From Natrinema sp. DC36 (GTDB lineage Archaea > Halobacteriota > Halobacteria > Halobacteriales > Natrialbaceae), in contig NZ_CP084472.1 of NCBI RefSeq assembly GCF_020405225.1, forward strand, positions 1,922,001 to 1,986,000: 64,000 nt of DNA. The letters run 5' to 3'. This document shows, piece after piece, positions 47,601-62,600 of the stretch. The translations under genes were made by a program, and so were the position numbers. The notes under the pieces are model-generated. The model worked only from the letters and a program-made list of their open reading frames with translations. It searched no databases and was not told the origin of the DNA. Numbering within the stretch: the first letter of the stretch is position 1; each line of letters begins with the position of its first letter.

Positions 47601-50600
47601 CACGCGATCTATCCGGTACCGCCGGAGCCGGTCGCGGAGTCGTCAGCCGTCGACGCGAGCGACGTCTTGGATCCCGACCTGCTGGAAGACAGTTACGCGA
47701 TCGATCCGGAAACGGTCGTCGAGCGAGCGCTCGAGGCCCACGAGAAACACCCGAACAAGCGGTTGATCGTCCATTTCCTCCAGCCCCACGTCCCGCTCAT
47801 CGGTAAGACCGGCCTCGAGATCTACCAGCGGATCGCCGCCGAGGGCGATCTCTCGTCGCTTTCGCGGGGCGGCCGAGGCGACCGCTTCGGCGCGTTGAAC
47901 GTTCAACTGTACGATATCATCGAGAGCGACGAGTTCGATATCGACGTCGCCGATCTGCGTCGCGCGTACGTCGAGAACCTCGAGATCGTCCTCCCATCCG
48001 TCGATCGATTGATCCGACAGTTAGACGGAAAGTCCGTCGTCTCAGCCGATCACGGCGAACTGCTCGGCGAACGGCTGCTCCCCTTCACGAGCCGAAAGTA
48101 CGGCCACTTCGAGTACCTGGCGGCGGAGCAGTTACGACGAGTGCCATGGCACGTCGTCGACTCGGGCGATCGCCGACGGATCGTCGCGGACGCGCCGATC
48201 GAGTCCGCGCGAATGGATGAGGAGGCGGTGACGGAGAAGCTCCGGGTACTGGGATACCGGTGAGGAGACCCGCTGTAGCGCCGTATTTCGAGGGAGAACC
48301 GACGATGCGGGTCGCGTCTGATGCCTCTCGAGTCGGCAGACAGCTCGAGCAACCACTGGTCAGCTTCGATATCGGCCCGCTGCCATCCGTTTTTCGTCCG
48401 CATCTGGGCCGTCGCAACCGATCCTGCTGTCCGTCGAACAGTGAAAGGTACGTCCGTTCGGGGCGCGTCGTTCGAATATGGACGATCGAACGGACGTTCT
48501 CGTCATCGGAGGCGGTGCGACCGGAACGGGAATCGCCAGAGACCTGGCGCTGCGAGGCGTCGACGTTACGCTCGCCGAGCGAGGTGGACTGTCGTCGGGA
48601 ACCTCGGGGCGGTCGCACGGCCTACTCCACAGCGGCGCTCGCTACGCCGAGGCCGACGGGCCGGAGGCGCGAGCGTGCCTCGAGGAGAACCGCATCCTCC
48701 GAAACATCGCCGGCGACTGTATCCGGGACACGGGAGGGCTGTTCGTGCAACTGGCCGACGACGAGCCGGCCTATTTCGAGGCCAAGCGTGCGGCCTGCGA
48801 GGACGTGGGGATTCCGACCGAGATCGTCGACGGGGAGAGCGCTCGCGAAGCAGTCCCGGGACTCGCCGCGGACGTCGAACGGGCCATGCGGGTCCCGGAC
48901 GCGGTGGTCGTCCCCTCCCGGCTGGTCGCCGCCAACGCGGCCGACGCCCGCGAGCACGGCGCTCGAGTCCGCACGCACGCACCGGTCACGTCGATGACCG
49001 TTGAGAACGGGCAAGTGACGGCCGTCACACTCGGCGGCGACGCCAGCGAGACGCTCCGGCCGCGATACGTCGTGAACGCGACCGGACCCCACGCGGGACG
49101 CGTCGCGGAGATGGCCGGCGTCTCCGTCTCGATGCGACCGACCCGCGGCGTCATGGTCTCGGTCGAATACGCCGGCCTCGAGCCGGTGCTAAATCGCTGT
49201 CGCGAGCCCGACGACGGGGACATCGTCCTCCCGCACGACGGCGAGGTCGTCCTCGGGACGACGAGCGTTCCGGTCGACGATCCGGACGACTACGAGCGGG
49301 CCGACTGGGAGATCGAACGGACGGTCGAGGAGTGCGCGTCGATGCTCCCGTCGGTCGCCGAGAGCGAGCGCGTTCGAACGTGGTGGGGCGTCCGCCCGCT
49401 GTACGAACCCGAAGAGGCCGCTCGCGGCGGTCGCGGCATCTCGAGGGGGTTCCACCTGCTCGAGCACGCCGACGAGGGCGTCGAAAACTGCTGTAGCGTC
49501 GTCGGCGGGAAGCTGACGACGTACCGCCGGATGGCCGAGGCGACCGCCGATCTCGTCTGTGACCGGCTCGAGGTCGACGCCGACTGTGAGACGGCGGAGC
49601 GGCGGCTCCCGGGCGCATCGGACCCGGCGCGGCTCGACGAGTTCGTCCGGCGATTCGACGGGCAGGGGCCGACGGACGCTGACCTCGTCGGCCGATAGTG
49701 GGACCTCGTCGGTTGGTAGTGATCACGTTCGCGGACGGGAAGCCGAGACGCCGGTCTCGAGGATCCCGGCGAGCGGAGCGCCCGAAGTAACGCGTTCAGA
49801 ACTCCCGTTGCGAGTCGGACCAGATGCTCACTTCAGTCGATCGATCAATATCGGCGTACAACTCGTTGCCGTCGTCGAGTCCGATCGAGATCCGATCCAG
49901 GTTGGCGACGTACCGTGACCGCTGGTGGCCGCCGTGACGGACGCCGACGGTCTCGTCGACCAGCCCGGCTTCGGTCAGCGCGTCGAGTTTGCGATACGTC
50001 GTCGAGAGCGGACGGTCCGTCGCCTCGGCGATATCGGGGATGGTCATCGGCTTCTCGAGCACTGCGATGATCTCTCGGCAGGAGTCGTCGTCGAGCGCGG
50101 CGATCACCCGCTCGAAGGCGGGCACATCGTCGGACGACGAGAACTCGAGAGACATTGGCTGACCGCAGGTTAGGAGCGAGGCCTAAAGACACGTTTGGTT
50201 AGGGGTGTCACGCTATCGACACGCGCCGAGTGGACCAACTACATGTACGCTCGGTTCGACCGATCGCGTATGAGCGACGACCGGAAATCGGACTCGCAGA
50301 TCGAGAACACCCCGGGGCAGGGGCGGACGCCGGAAGCCGAGCGGATCGAGCCGGCCGCACCCGAGGAGTTCGGCCTCGTCCAGGTCTGGTGGGGCGACGG
50401 GAAAGGGAAGACGACCGCGACGCTCGGGATGGGCCTGCGCGCCGCGGGCCACGGCTACCGCGTCCACATGCTCCAGTTCATGAAGGGCGGGGCCTCGAGC
50501 GTCGACGCGGTGCGCGGCGAGTACAACGCGATCGCCGCACTTCCCGGGCTGAGCTACGAGAACCTCGGCCACTACGGCTGGCACGGGATGACTGACGGCA

Positions 50601-53600
50601 GCGACGAGGCGGACCACGAGGCCGAAGCGCAGGCCGGCCTCGAGCGCGCTCACGAGCTACTCGAGGCGGCGGGAGCGACCGACCTCGACGAGCCGATCGA
50701 CCTCGACGCGGAGCCGGAAGCGGGCGTCCACATGCTGATCCTCGACGAAGTTCTCTACGCCGCGGATCGCGGGCTGCTCTCCGAGACGGACGTCCACGAG
50801 CTTATCGACGCGAAGCCGGACGGCCTCGAACTCGTGCTGTCGGGTAGCCACACCGAGCCGTCGTACCTGGCGGATCGCGCCGACCTGATCACGAACGTCC
50901 GAAAGGAGAAACACCCGATCGACGACGGGCAGCGGGCGCGACGCGGAACCGAGTTCTGAACGGAATCGGCGGTCGTCGAGTGCTGCTGTGAGGCCTCTCC
51001 GCTGCTCGAGCGGACCCGGATTTTTGCCGGTTGCGGTCGATGACTCGCACATGACAGACCGAACCCGCGCACACGTCTTCGTCTCCGGAACCGTACAGGG
51101 CGTCTACTACCGCGCAAACACGCGCGATACGGCCCGCGACGAGGGTGTCGACGGCTGGGTGCGAAACCTCGAGGACGGCCGTGTCGAGGCGGTCTTCGAG
51201 GGCCCCGAGGCCGCGGTCGGGTCGATGATCGAGTGGTGTCACGAGGGCAGCCCCGCGGCCGATGTCGAGCGCGTCGAGGCCGACTACGAGGAGCCGCGGG
51301 GCGAAGACGTGTTCGAGATCCGCTACTGAAATGGGGGAGAGATGACAATCGAGGAAATCGAGCGGCGAAGCGACAATGGGACCGTCCTCGAGTCTCTATC
51401 GCATCCAGTGACCGGACGGCATCGACCTGGCATTCACTTCGAGAGCGAGGACGGCTATCGAGCGCGCCCATTGAAGCGAAACCAGACGGCGCTCGAGGAG
51501 TGCTGCTGATGGGCATCATCGATCGCTTCGAGGAAGAGTATCTCAGCGTCTCGAGCGCTCGCGCGTCAGTTCGGGAGTTGCTCGAGTTGCTCGTCGGTGC
51601 GGTGCTGTTCGTCGTCGGTGCGAGCGCGCTGGCGTACCATCTGCTCGGCCAGCAAATAGCGATCTGGGTCGCTGGAGGGCTTGTCGTCATCTTCGCGATC
51701 ACGCTGGTTTCACAGGCCTACTGGGCCGTTACCGGCCGCGAGGACTACGAGGAGTAGCCGGCGGCTGGCGCTCGCCGCTCGTCGCGCGCAGTTCCGCTCA
51801 CTCTCCCTCAGCGGTTTCGTAGCGGCGAGCGCCGCGGATCATCCGAGTAGTCAGGAGTCCGACACCGACGACGAATGCGATCCATATCACCTCGGCGCCG
51901 TCGAACGGCTCCGTGTACTCGACGACCGCGACGAGCAAAACGAGTGCCGCCACGTACAGAGCGTTGGTTCCGATGAAATTCGCCAGTCCTTCCTCGTCTG
52001 CGACGCGGTTCGGGTCGTAGCCCGCGATCAGCCGAACCGCACCGAAATACTTGATCAGGATTCCCAGCGTCGCAGTGAACGCCGCCGATGCGAGGAGGCC
52101 GACGACTGACCCTGTCACCATACGGCAATAGTGACAAGCTATTCATAAAAATCGTTCCGGGTATCTCGGCCGGCAACGTCCCTACGCGCCGGTCCGGAGG
52201 TGATGAAAGACGTAGGTCTGGGCGTACCCCGCGTACTCGCCCCCGAACCGTTCGCGAAGGGCGCGCGAGGTGTCGGCATACGAGTCGCGGTCGCAGTCGG
52301 GATAGTACTCCTCGATCGCCGACTTGATCCAGGTGTCGAGCGGGACGGCCTCGTCGAAGTCCAGCGAGAAGAGGAGCACGCAGTCGGCCACCTTGTCGCC
52401 GACGCCGACGAACCGCGTCAGGTACTCCCGCGCGTCCTCGTACGGAAGGTCGCGCGCCTCGGCCGGATGGCCCTCGCCGCTGGCGACCATCTCGGCGGTC
52501 CGGACGACGTAGGGAGCGCGGTATCCCAGTCCGAGCTCGCGGAGTTCGGCTTCTGTCGCGGTCGCGAGCCGTTCCGGCGTCGGAAACGCGTGATAGGTCT
52601 CGCCGTCGAAATCGATTTCGTCGCCGTACTCGCGGGCCAGCGTCGAGACCATGGTGTGAATCCGCCCGACGCGCATCTGGGCCGAGCAGATAAACGAGAT
52701 CAGACAGCCGAAGGGCGGATCCGCGACCAGTCGCATTCCGCGGTGGGCCTCGTACGCCTCGCGGAGCAGCGGATCGTCCGGTCCGGCCGCGACGATCGCC
52801 TCGAGGTCGTCGTCCAGGCGCAACAACCGGCGGACGACCGGCTCGGCGTGGATCGTCGACTCCCACTCGAGGGCGCCGTCGCGGATCCGGACACGGATCA
52901 CGTCACCAGTGGACCCGTTGGCGGCATCCGAGTCGCCGGATACGGCGTCCAAGCCGACGACCGTCGAGTACCATGCGCCGGGAGCCGGCGTATCGGTGTA
53001 CATCTCACCGTCGTCGCGCCGCCAGAGGTAGCTCTGTCCGCTCTCGAGGGTTCGGTACAGATCGAGTCCGCCGGCGAGTTCGTCGATTGGGATCGTCCCC
53101 GTTTCCATTCGATCGCGTCTTGGGTCCCGCCGGTCCTTTGCCTTTCGAACCGACGCTCGGGCCGTCCCGGTCTGTGATCCACGCCCGGCAGCCACACGGC
53201 GATAGTCCCGTCGTGGGGCGAACCTTCTTACTGGAGGCGGTGCAATGTCTGTGTATGGATTGCAGGGTTGTGGTCGAAGCTGCCGTGCCGGTCTTCGACG
53301 TCGAAACGGCGGACGAGGCGATCCGAATCGCCATCTCGAAGACGGGTGAGATGTTGAACCCTGACCTGAACTACGTCGAGATCAACATGGGCGAGCGCAC
53401 CTCCCCATCGGGAGAGGAGCTTCCCCCCGCGTTTATCGCGGCCGACGAAGCGCTCGTCGCGCTCGAGTTGGAGATGACCGTCTTCAACGTCGAGCGCGAG
53501 GAACACGCCTCGCGAATCGCGCGAAAGGAAATCGGCCAGCTCCTCGAAAACATCCCGCTCGAGGTCCTGCACATCGAGGTTCTAGAGGACGATGGGGACG

Positions 53601-56600
53601 GGGACGAACCGGCCGACGAAGAGTCGACCGCTTCCGCCGACGAGTCGACAGCCACGGATTCGGCTGGCGACACCGACGAGGACGACACCACCAAGGACGA
53701 CGCGGACGACGAAATCCTCCCCGAGTTCGAGGACCTGGTCGAGTAACGATCACACCGGTCGCTCGTCCCCGTTTGCTGCCGAATTGCTCACCCACCAGAT
53801 CCGCTATTCGTCGGTGACGAAACCCTCACCCTCGAGCAGAGAGCGATGCGTCGAGTCTCGCCAGTCGACGGTGTCGATGGTCGAAGGATACGACGAGAAT
53901 CTCAGTCCGCAGTTGCGGCGACAGCTTCTTCCTGCTCACCTTCCCGCATGTTCATCGTGATTCCCCCAGCAAGCGCAAAAACGGCGGCTTTGTGATCTGT
54001 TTTCGATTTGTGGATCGATGTCGGTCGAATCCCCTTGGCTTCGTACTCGCCGAGATCGATCTGACAGTTATCCCACTCTGCACACTGATTGGATACCTCC
54101 GCGAGAAGGCCGTGAAGGTGAATGAGCTCCTGCTTCTTCATACCATCCTCTCCTACCCACTGCAGGGTTATATTATTATCTTGAGTTGCGTTAACACGCG
54201 ACCCGTATCGGCCGAGTGGTGTGTCATCGACGGGAACGATTCGAATGCGGTGCCTACGCGAGAGATCCCAAACGACGGGAGCACGGTACAACGGTATTTA
54301 CGGGTGTAATAGCTGCTTTCGCTATAGTTTCTGAAAGGCTAGAGACTGAACGGTAACAGGTACCTACTCCGGAACACTGGCGGCGAAAATGCGGTTTTGA
54401 TCGACCTACCCGAGCTGTTTCAACGTCTGGAGATCGCGATCCGTCCGCATGAATTCGGCAGTACGATGGGAGGCGTGACAGTTCGGACAGTGAAACATTT
54501 CGGTGGGCGTCGGGAGTTCGTCCGGAGAAACCTGCCAATCTTTCGTACATTCGGGGCACAACAGCTGGACGGTCGTTTTATCCATGTTACACACGTTCAC
54601 ACGAGGGATCAAAAACGTTGTCGCAGTCTCGCTCGCTCGAACGCACCACCCGCGTCGGTACGACGCGACAGATGACAGCCGTCACACGACGTTTCAGTCG
54701 TCGATTCCGGGTTTACGCGGGGGCGGCCGTGTCCGACGCCTCGAGCAGCTCCTTGTAGCGGTTTCGGATGGTGACTTCGGAGATGCTGGCGACCTCGCTG
54801 ACCTCGTTCTGGGTAACCTTCTCGTTGGTCAACAGGGCGGCGGCGTAGACCGAGGCGGCCGCGAGGCCGACCGGCGACTTGCCGCTGTGGACGCCCTCCT
54901 GACGAGCCGACTCGAGCAGCTCCCGGGCCATCCGCTCGGTCTCGTCGGAGAGATCGAGGTCGCTGACGAACCGGGGCACGTAGTGTTCGGGGTCGGCCGG
55001 CTTGACCTCGAGGCCGAGTTCCCGAATGATGTAGCGGTACGTGCGGGTCAGTTCCATCTTCTCGACGCGGGAGACGGCCGAGATCTCGTCAAGGCTGCGC
55101 GGCGTGCCGGCCTGTCGGGCGGACGCGTACAACGACGCGGTTGCGACACCCTCGATCGAGCGACCCGGAAGCAGGTCCTCCTCGAGCGCGCGGCGGTAGA
55201 TGACCGACGCGGTCTCGCGGACGTTCTCCGGGAGGCCGAGCGCGCTCGCCATCCGGTCGATCTCGCCGAGCGCCTGCTTCAGGTTGCGCTCCTTGGAGTC
55301 GCGAGTACGGAAGCGCTCGTTCCAAGTGCGAAGGCGCTGCATCTTCTGGCGCTGGCGGCTCGAGAGCGCGCGGCCGTAGGCGTCCTTGTCCTGCCAGCCG
55401 ATGTTCGTCGAGAGCCCCTGATCGTGCATCATGTTCGTCGTCGGCGCGCCGACGCGGGACTTCTCGTCCTTCTCGCTGGCATCGAATGCGCGCCATTCGG
55501 GGCCGCGATCGATCTCGTCTTCCTCGACGACGAGGCCGCAGTCCGTACAGACGGTCTCGGCGTGTTCGTCGTCCGAGACCAGTCGGCCGCCACACTCCGG
55601 ACAGTGCTCTTGCTCGTCGGAAACCGCCATGGTTTCCTCTTCTTCGGTTTCGGTCTCTCGGTCGTTCGTATAGGTTCGAATGTTGGTGTCTGTCATGGTG
55701 TATCGGGTGGGTTACTCGGGGCTCCCGGGTGGGATAACCAGAAGAAACCCGGTCGCCGCAGCTAACATAGAGTTAGGGCGTAAGCCATATAAAGATTTCG
55801 CCTACTTTATAAACTAACCGCAATTACTGGTATATATGTTCCGGTTACATAGTTATTAATCGTGTTAGATGGCGGGGCGGGATACAGGTTCCGCGCGTCG
55901 AGCGAATTCCGCTACTCGACGGTGAAAAGGTGCCCCTCCGTCGGTACGTCGAACAACCCGATGCGGGCCCCCGCATCGAGCCACGCGTGCCCGTAGGAAA
56001 ACGAGGCCAGCGCGTTGACGAGATCACCCTGTTCCCGAAAGTGGTTCCCGTCTTCGAGATATGACGCTGCCATCTCGTCGCAGTCGGCGGCCGCTTCCGC
56101 CATCGGGGTTCCGTCCGGCGGCGCGATCGACGCGGCCTCGAGCGCCTCCGCGAGTAACTCGCCGTACCGGTTCGTCTTCTCCTCGAGATCGGCAGCCATG
56201 GATGAGACTCGTCGCTCGAGTCCGTAAGTGCGTCGACTCCGTCGATGACGAAGATCGACGGAACCGGTCGACAGTGAAATCGCTCGGCGTCGTTTCAGTC
56301 GTTGCGTCGGGCGATCGCTGCTGCACCGAGGAGGGCGACGAGCGCCGCGGTGATCCCGAAGCCGGGAACACTGTCGTCGTCCATCTCCTCGCTCTCCGCT
56401 TCCTCGTCCATCGACTGTTCGCCGTCCGCTCCATCCGTGTCCTCGCCGTCGACAGTCACGCTCGCGGCGGACATGATCGGTCTGCCAGCAGTCGCGTAGG
56501 GACCGTCCGCTGCGCCGTCGCTCTCGAGGAAGCCGTACGCCTCGTCGCCGTCGGTGTCCAGATGCGCCATGGCGAACACGTCGCCGTCAGCCGTCAACGG

Positions 56601-59600
56601 ATCGTCCAGCGTGATCTCGACGTCCTCGTGCGTGCCGGGACCGAGGTATGCGCTCGTGCCGCGAACGCTGTCGAAGACCGCGCCGTCCGCGAGCGTGCTG
56701 TCGTGAACCGTCACGAACCCACCGTCGTGAAGCGTCACGGAATCGACGGTGATCGTCCCGCCGTCGCTTTGCTGGTCGGTCGCGTCGACGGTCGCCGGAA
56801 CGGTCAGCTTGGCCGTGTCGACGACGGCCTCACCGTTCGCGGTGTACGGACCGTCTTCGTCCCCCTCGCTGGCGGGGAAGTCGTACTTGTTGTTGTCGTT
56901 CGTATCCTGATGTGCCATCGGAACGACCGTCTGGCTGGCCGTCAGGCGCTCGTCGAGCGCGATCTCGACGTTCTCGTGCGCGCCGGCTTCGAGGTACTCG
57001 CTCGTGCCGACGACGCTGCCGAAGACATCTCCCTCGAAGAGACTCGCGTCGTGAACCGTCACGAAGCCACCCTCCGAAAGGTCGACTCGGTCGACCGTCA
57101 TCGTGGTTCCGTCCGAGACCTGCGCCGAGGCGGAGACGGCAGCCGAAACCGTCACGTCACCGTCGTCCATCACGATGTCGCCGTCAACGGTGTACGGGCC
57201 GTCCTCCGCGCCCTCGCTGGCGGGGAAGTCATACTTCTCGTTGTCGTTCGTATCCTGGTGTGCCATTCCGAACAGCGTGTCGTCCGCATCGAGGCCGTCG
57301 TCGAGGTGGACGACGACGTCTCGGTGGAGTCCAGCCTCGAGATACGCGCTCGTCCCGCGGATGCTCTCGAAGACCGCGCCGTCCGCGATGGTGCTGTCGT
57401 GCATCGTCACGAACCCGCCCTCGGGAACGAAGACCTCGTCCACGACCACGGAGCTCCCACCGGACGACTGCGCCTCGACGGAGACCGTTGCCTCCTCGCT
57501 CACCGTGACGTTAGTCGGAGCCATCACCAGGTCCCCGTTCCCGTTCGCGTACGGACCGTCCTCGGCTCCCTCACTGGCGGGGAAGTCGTACTGCTGATTG
57601 TCGTTCGAATCTCGGTGTGCCATCGGGTACACCGTCTCGTCGTCCTCGAGCGGCTCGTTCAGGTGAACGCGGACGTTCTCGTGGACGCCGGCCTCGAGGT
57701 AGTCGCTCGTGCCGCGGATGCTCTCGAAGACCGCACCGTCCGCGATGGTGCTGTCGTGGACCGTCACGAAGCCGCCCTCCGCGAGCTCGACGCGGTCGAC
57801 GACGACGCCGTCGCCGGTCGTCGGCTGCTCGCTCATCTCGAGGTCGGCCGAGACGGTTACCTCGGCGCTCGCCATCACGATATCACCGTCGGCGGTGTAG
57901 GGCCCGTCTGCCTCGCCGTTGCTCGAGACGAACGAGTACACCTGATCCTCGTCGGTGTCCTGGTGTGGCATCGCGAACAGCGTGTCGTCGTCCGAGAGCT
58001 GTTTCTCTAGCTGCACGGTGACCTCCTCGTGCGTGCCGGCCTCGAGATACGCGCTCGAGCCGACGACGCTGCCGAGCGTTTCACCGTCGCCCAGCGAGCT
58101 ATCGTGGATCGTCACGAAGCCGCCCTCGGGGAGCGTTACCTCGTCGACGACGACGGTCGAACCGCCCGACGTCTGTGCGTCGAACGAAACCGCCGCTTGG
58201 TCGTGTTCCTGTGCTGTCGCGGCCGACGCGTTCGCGGCGCCGGCTGCACCCGCCGTTCCAGCTAGCAACGCGCTAACCACAACGATGGTTCCCATCAGTA
58301 CTGCGCTGTATTGGCGCATGGCCCACACTGCCCCAGTTACTTAAAAAAGGATTTTCCGAACTCCGACCGCACTCCCGTGGGACTCCGACCAAACTGAGGC
58401 CCAAATTCGACCCGAAACCCCAGTCTCGGATCGAGCGACCTCATCGAGAACGCCATCGCGTCGCAGCTGACGGGACGCGAACTCACCAGTGCACGGCAGA
58501 ACACCCAGAACGGACTACGCTTCGTTGTAAAATGGACTACTCTCCGCAGTAGTTCCGACGGTCAGATAGCAGTCCGGAGGCGACCCTCGAGAGTCGCCGC
58601 CAAACGGAGCTGGAAGGCGCAATCGAACCGGACGACGGTCGCAGAACCCTCAGTCAAGGGTGATCCACAGCAAGAAGGACAGACCGACCGTTTGGGCGAC
58701 GTTGATCGCCATCTGGGTCTGCCAGACGACCATCGGCACCAGCGACTCGTCGTGCCACCACGCCGAAAGGGTCGGATCGATCAGATAATAGTACAACACG
58801 AGCCCGTTCTCGAGTACCAGAAACAGGGCGAAGACGAGGAGGCCGAGCGTGTGTTTCGACCTGAACGTGAGGTAGTTGCGACCCCAGATGTAGCCGAGCC
58901 CGAGCAACAAGACGACGTTGAGGGCAGTCGCAACCTTCGCGACGATAATCCAGGTACTCATCTATTCCTCCGTTCGAAATGGGGTGCGATATACTCTTTC
59001 CCAAATTCGTCCATAATTACTCCACCTTCTCGATTATCTGCTCGACGGTCTCCCAGTGGCGGCGCGTGCGATCCGTCGGGAGATAAATCGCGCCGTAATC
59101 GTCGCCGCTTTTCGTCACGATATCGTTCTCGAGGAGCACGTCAAGATGATGCCGAATCGTCTTGTAATCGAGCTCGAGGGCTTCCGCGAGCTGATTGGCG
59201 TTTCGCGGTTGCTCGTCGAGCGCGTCGAGGATGCGTACGCGGTTCGTGCCGCCGCGGGTTCCGGTCAGCACGTACCACAGGGCCGCCTCCATTGTCGGGA
59301 CTGATTCACCCGACTGTCTTAAAATATCACGTATGGGGAAGCACAGCCGCTAGTCGACTGTCACGTGAAATGATACGTCGCACCAGCAAGGGACTGATTC
59401 GTCCGCTCTCCGAACGATATCTCTCCGTCTCCGATCTCTGCTCACGTTCGCCCGCTCAACGACGAGACGGGCGTCACGGGCGTCATCCAGCGACCCGCGG
59501 ACCACAACGTCCAAGCTCGTGGAATCATTTCAGGCGGCGCTCGAGGACAGAATCGACCGCGAGACGGCAGTCACCGTCGGATTCGTCGACAGCGCGACGA

Positions 59601-62600
59601 CGGCGGACGGCACCGAGGATATGTCACAGTAAGCGGGATCGATTGCTGAGAGCACAAGCGGTTTAGGCACTCTATCCGAAACGTGAGACATGAGCGACCA
59701 GCCACGCGTCGAGATATATACCAAAACGGACTGTCCGTACTGTGAGAAGGCCAAAGACCTCTTCGACAGCAAGGGCGTCGAGTACGAGACGTACAACGTT
59801 ACCGGTGACGACGAACTGTTCGAAGAAATGGTCGAGCGCGCGGACGGCCGCAAGACCGCCCCCGAAGTGTTCATCGACGACGAACTGATCGGCGGTTGGG
59901 ACGACACCAGCGCGCTCAACGAGACCGGCGAACTCGACGAAAAGCTCGGTATCGCCGACGAGAGCGACGGCGACATCGTCGAACACCGCACGATGATCAT
60001 CGCCGGGACCGGCATCGCCGGGCTGACCGCCGCGATCTACGCCGGCCGCTCGAACAACGAGCCGCTGGTCATCGAGGGCGACGAACCCGGCGGCCAGCTC
60101 ACGCTGACCACCGACGTCGCCAACTACCCCGGCTTCCCCGACGGCATCGGCGGCCCGGAACTGGTCAACAACATGAAAGAGCAGGCCACGCAGTTCGGTG
60201 CCGAGCTGAAAAACGGCATCATCGAAACGATCGACGACTCGAGTCGCCCCTTCCGGGTCGAACTCGCGGACGGCGACGTCTACACCGCCGACGCCGTCAT
60301 CGCCGCTTCGGGTGCCAGCGCTCGAACCCTCGGCATCCCCGGCGAGGACGAGCTCATGGGCTACGGCCTCTCGACGTGTGCGACCTGTGACGGCGCGTTC
60401 TTCCGCGGGGAGGACATGCTCGTCGTCGGCGGCGGCGACGCCGCCATGGAGGAAGCTACCTTCCTCACGAAGTTCGCCGACACCGTCTACATCGCCCACC
60501 GCCGCGAGGAGTTCCGCGCGGAAGACTACTGGGTCGACCGCGTCACGGAGTTGGTCGAGGACGGCGAGATCGAGATCATGACAAACACCGAACTGACCGA
60601 GATCCACGGCTCGCAGGAAGCGGGCGTCGACCACGTCACGCTCGTCGAAAACGACAAGGGCCATCCCACCGACCGTCTCGAAGACCCCGAAACCGAGGAG
60701 TTCGAGTTCGACGTCGGCGCGGTTTTCTTCGCCATCGGCCACACCCCCAACACCGACTACCTCACCGAGACCGGCGTCGAGATGGACGACGAGGGCTATC
60801 TCAAAACCAAAGGCGGCGAGGGCGGCGGCCAGACCGCAACCCACGTCGAGGGCATCTTCGGCGCCGGCGACGTCGTCGACTACCACTACCAGCAGGCCGT
60901 GACTGCGGCGGGGATGGGATCGAAGGCCGCGCTCGACGCCGACGAGTACCTCGAGAACCGCGAGCGAGCCGACTCGAGCGTCGAGGAAGCGGAGCCGGCG
61001 GCGGCTGACGACTGAGCTTCTTCGAGCGGGAGAGCGAGTCCAAGTTCTGTCACACCTGATTTTGGAACTCGCTCGGCCGAACAGGAATTCGATTCGCTCC
61101 AGACGGACTGCGTCCTCGAGTCCTCATTCGTGATGAAATCGCCTGTCGAGATGTAAAAACGTACTACCGCCCGACGGCGACGGAGCCGTAGCAAGAGAAG
61201 AAGAGCGTTTTGGCCGATCGAAATAGTTCGTCTCCAGTGATAGTCGCTCGAGAAACGCATTATGCCGAGATGGTAACCCGATACTACCCCCGTCAATCGC
61301 GTCGCTCGACTGGGGCGCGGCCCGACCTCTCGTGTTAGGAATCGTGTTTTTCAGGTCCGCGGAACACGCGTGGTGATCACGAGTAGGGTATCGGAGACCC
61401 CGCCAGTATCACAGGAAAACTAGGAATTATACCGGAACCCCGCCTACGGCTACCCATGCATCGCGAATTCATCGAGTTGCTCGAGGCCAACGCCGAGCAC
61501 GCCGAAACGCACAAGTCGAAGTTCGACGACGTGCAGGACTCTCAGGAACCGGACGTCGTCACCGTCTGCTGTTCCGACTCGAGGGTCCTCCAGGACCACA
61601 TGTGGGGCAACGACGAACCGGGCCGGATCTTCACGTGTGGCAACATCGGCAATCGCGTCGTCCAGCGCACAGACGCGGGCGATGTCGTCTCCGGCGACGT
61701 CCTCTATCCGGTCGCCCACACCGGCACGGAGACCGTCGTCGTCGTCGGCCACACGGGCTGTGGTGCCGTGACGGCGACCTACGACGAGCTGACCGACGGC
61801 CTGTCCGAACCCGACGGGATCAGTCACTGCCTCGAGCTCCTGAAGCCCCACCTCGAGCCGGGCGTCGAACTCCTCCCCGACGACGTCGACCGAGCGGCGG
61901 CCATCAATCGACTCGTCGAGTACAACGTCGATCGACAGGTCGAGTTCCTCGCTGAAAGCGACGATATCCCGGCGACAGTCGACGTCATCGGTGTCGTCTA
62001 CGACTTTCAGGACGTCTACTCGGGCAATCGCGGCGAGGTCCACGTCATCAACGTCGACGGCGAAACCGACGTTGACGCGCTCCGGGAGGAGCATCCGGAC
62101 CTCGAGTCGCGGATCGAACGCCGCTGGGAGTACTGAGACGGACACCTGTCAGTACGGTCTCCGGCGTGCGTCGAACTCGCCGAAAACGGATTGCCTCAGC
62201 GGGACTTCCGCTGCGCAACCTCGTTCAGGGCTCTGACTCGCTTCACGCTGTTTCGTGTACTGTATCGGTTTCACACTCCCTTCGCTCGTCTTTTGACCGA
62301 GCGAACGCATTCAATGCGGACGAGTATCCGGTCTACCGGCTGCTCACTGACTCCGACTGAACGAGGAGAACTCCTCAGAAGCGAAAGTGAACCCCTACGT
62401 AGGGATAGAACGTCTAAAGCGTGTGTTTTGAACCTTACTTGCTCTCACGCTGCTCACTTTGTTCAAGTCTCAAACGGACGTTACAGATTTCGTCTACTTT
62501 GCCGCTTTCGGAGGAAGAGTCGGCGGAGTGAGTGACTATTCTCCAATCTCGAATTGCGGATTCCAGACTACTTCCCACAGGTGTTCATCCGGGTCTTGGA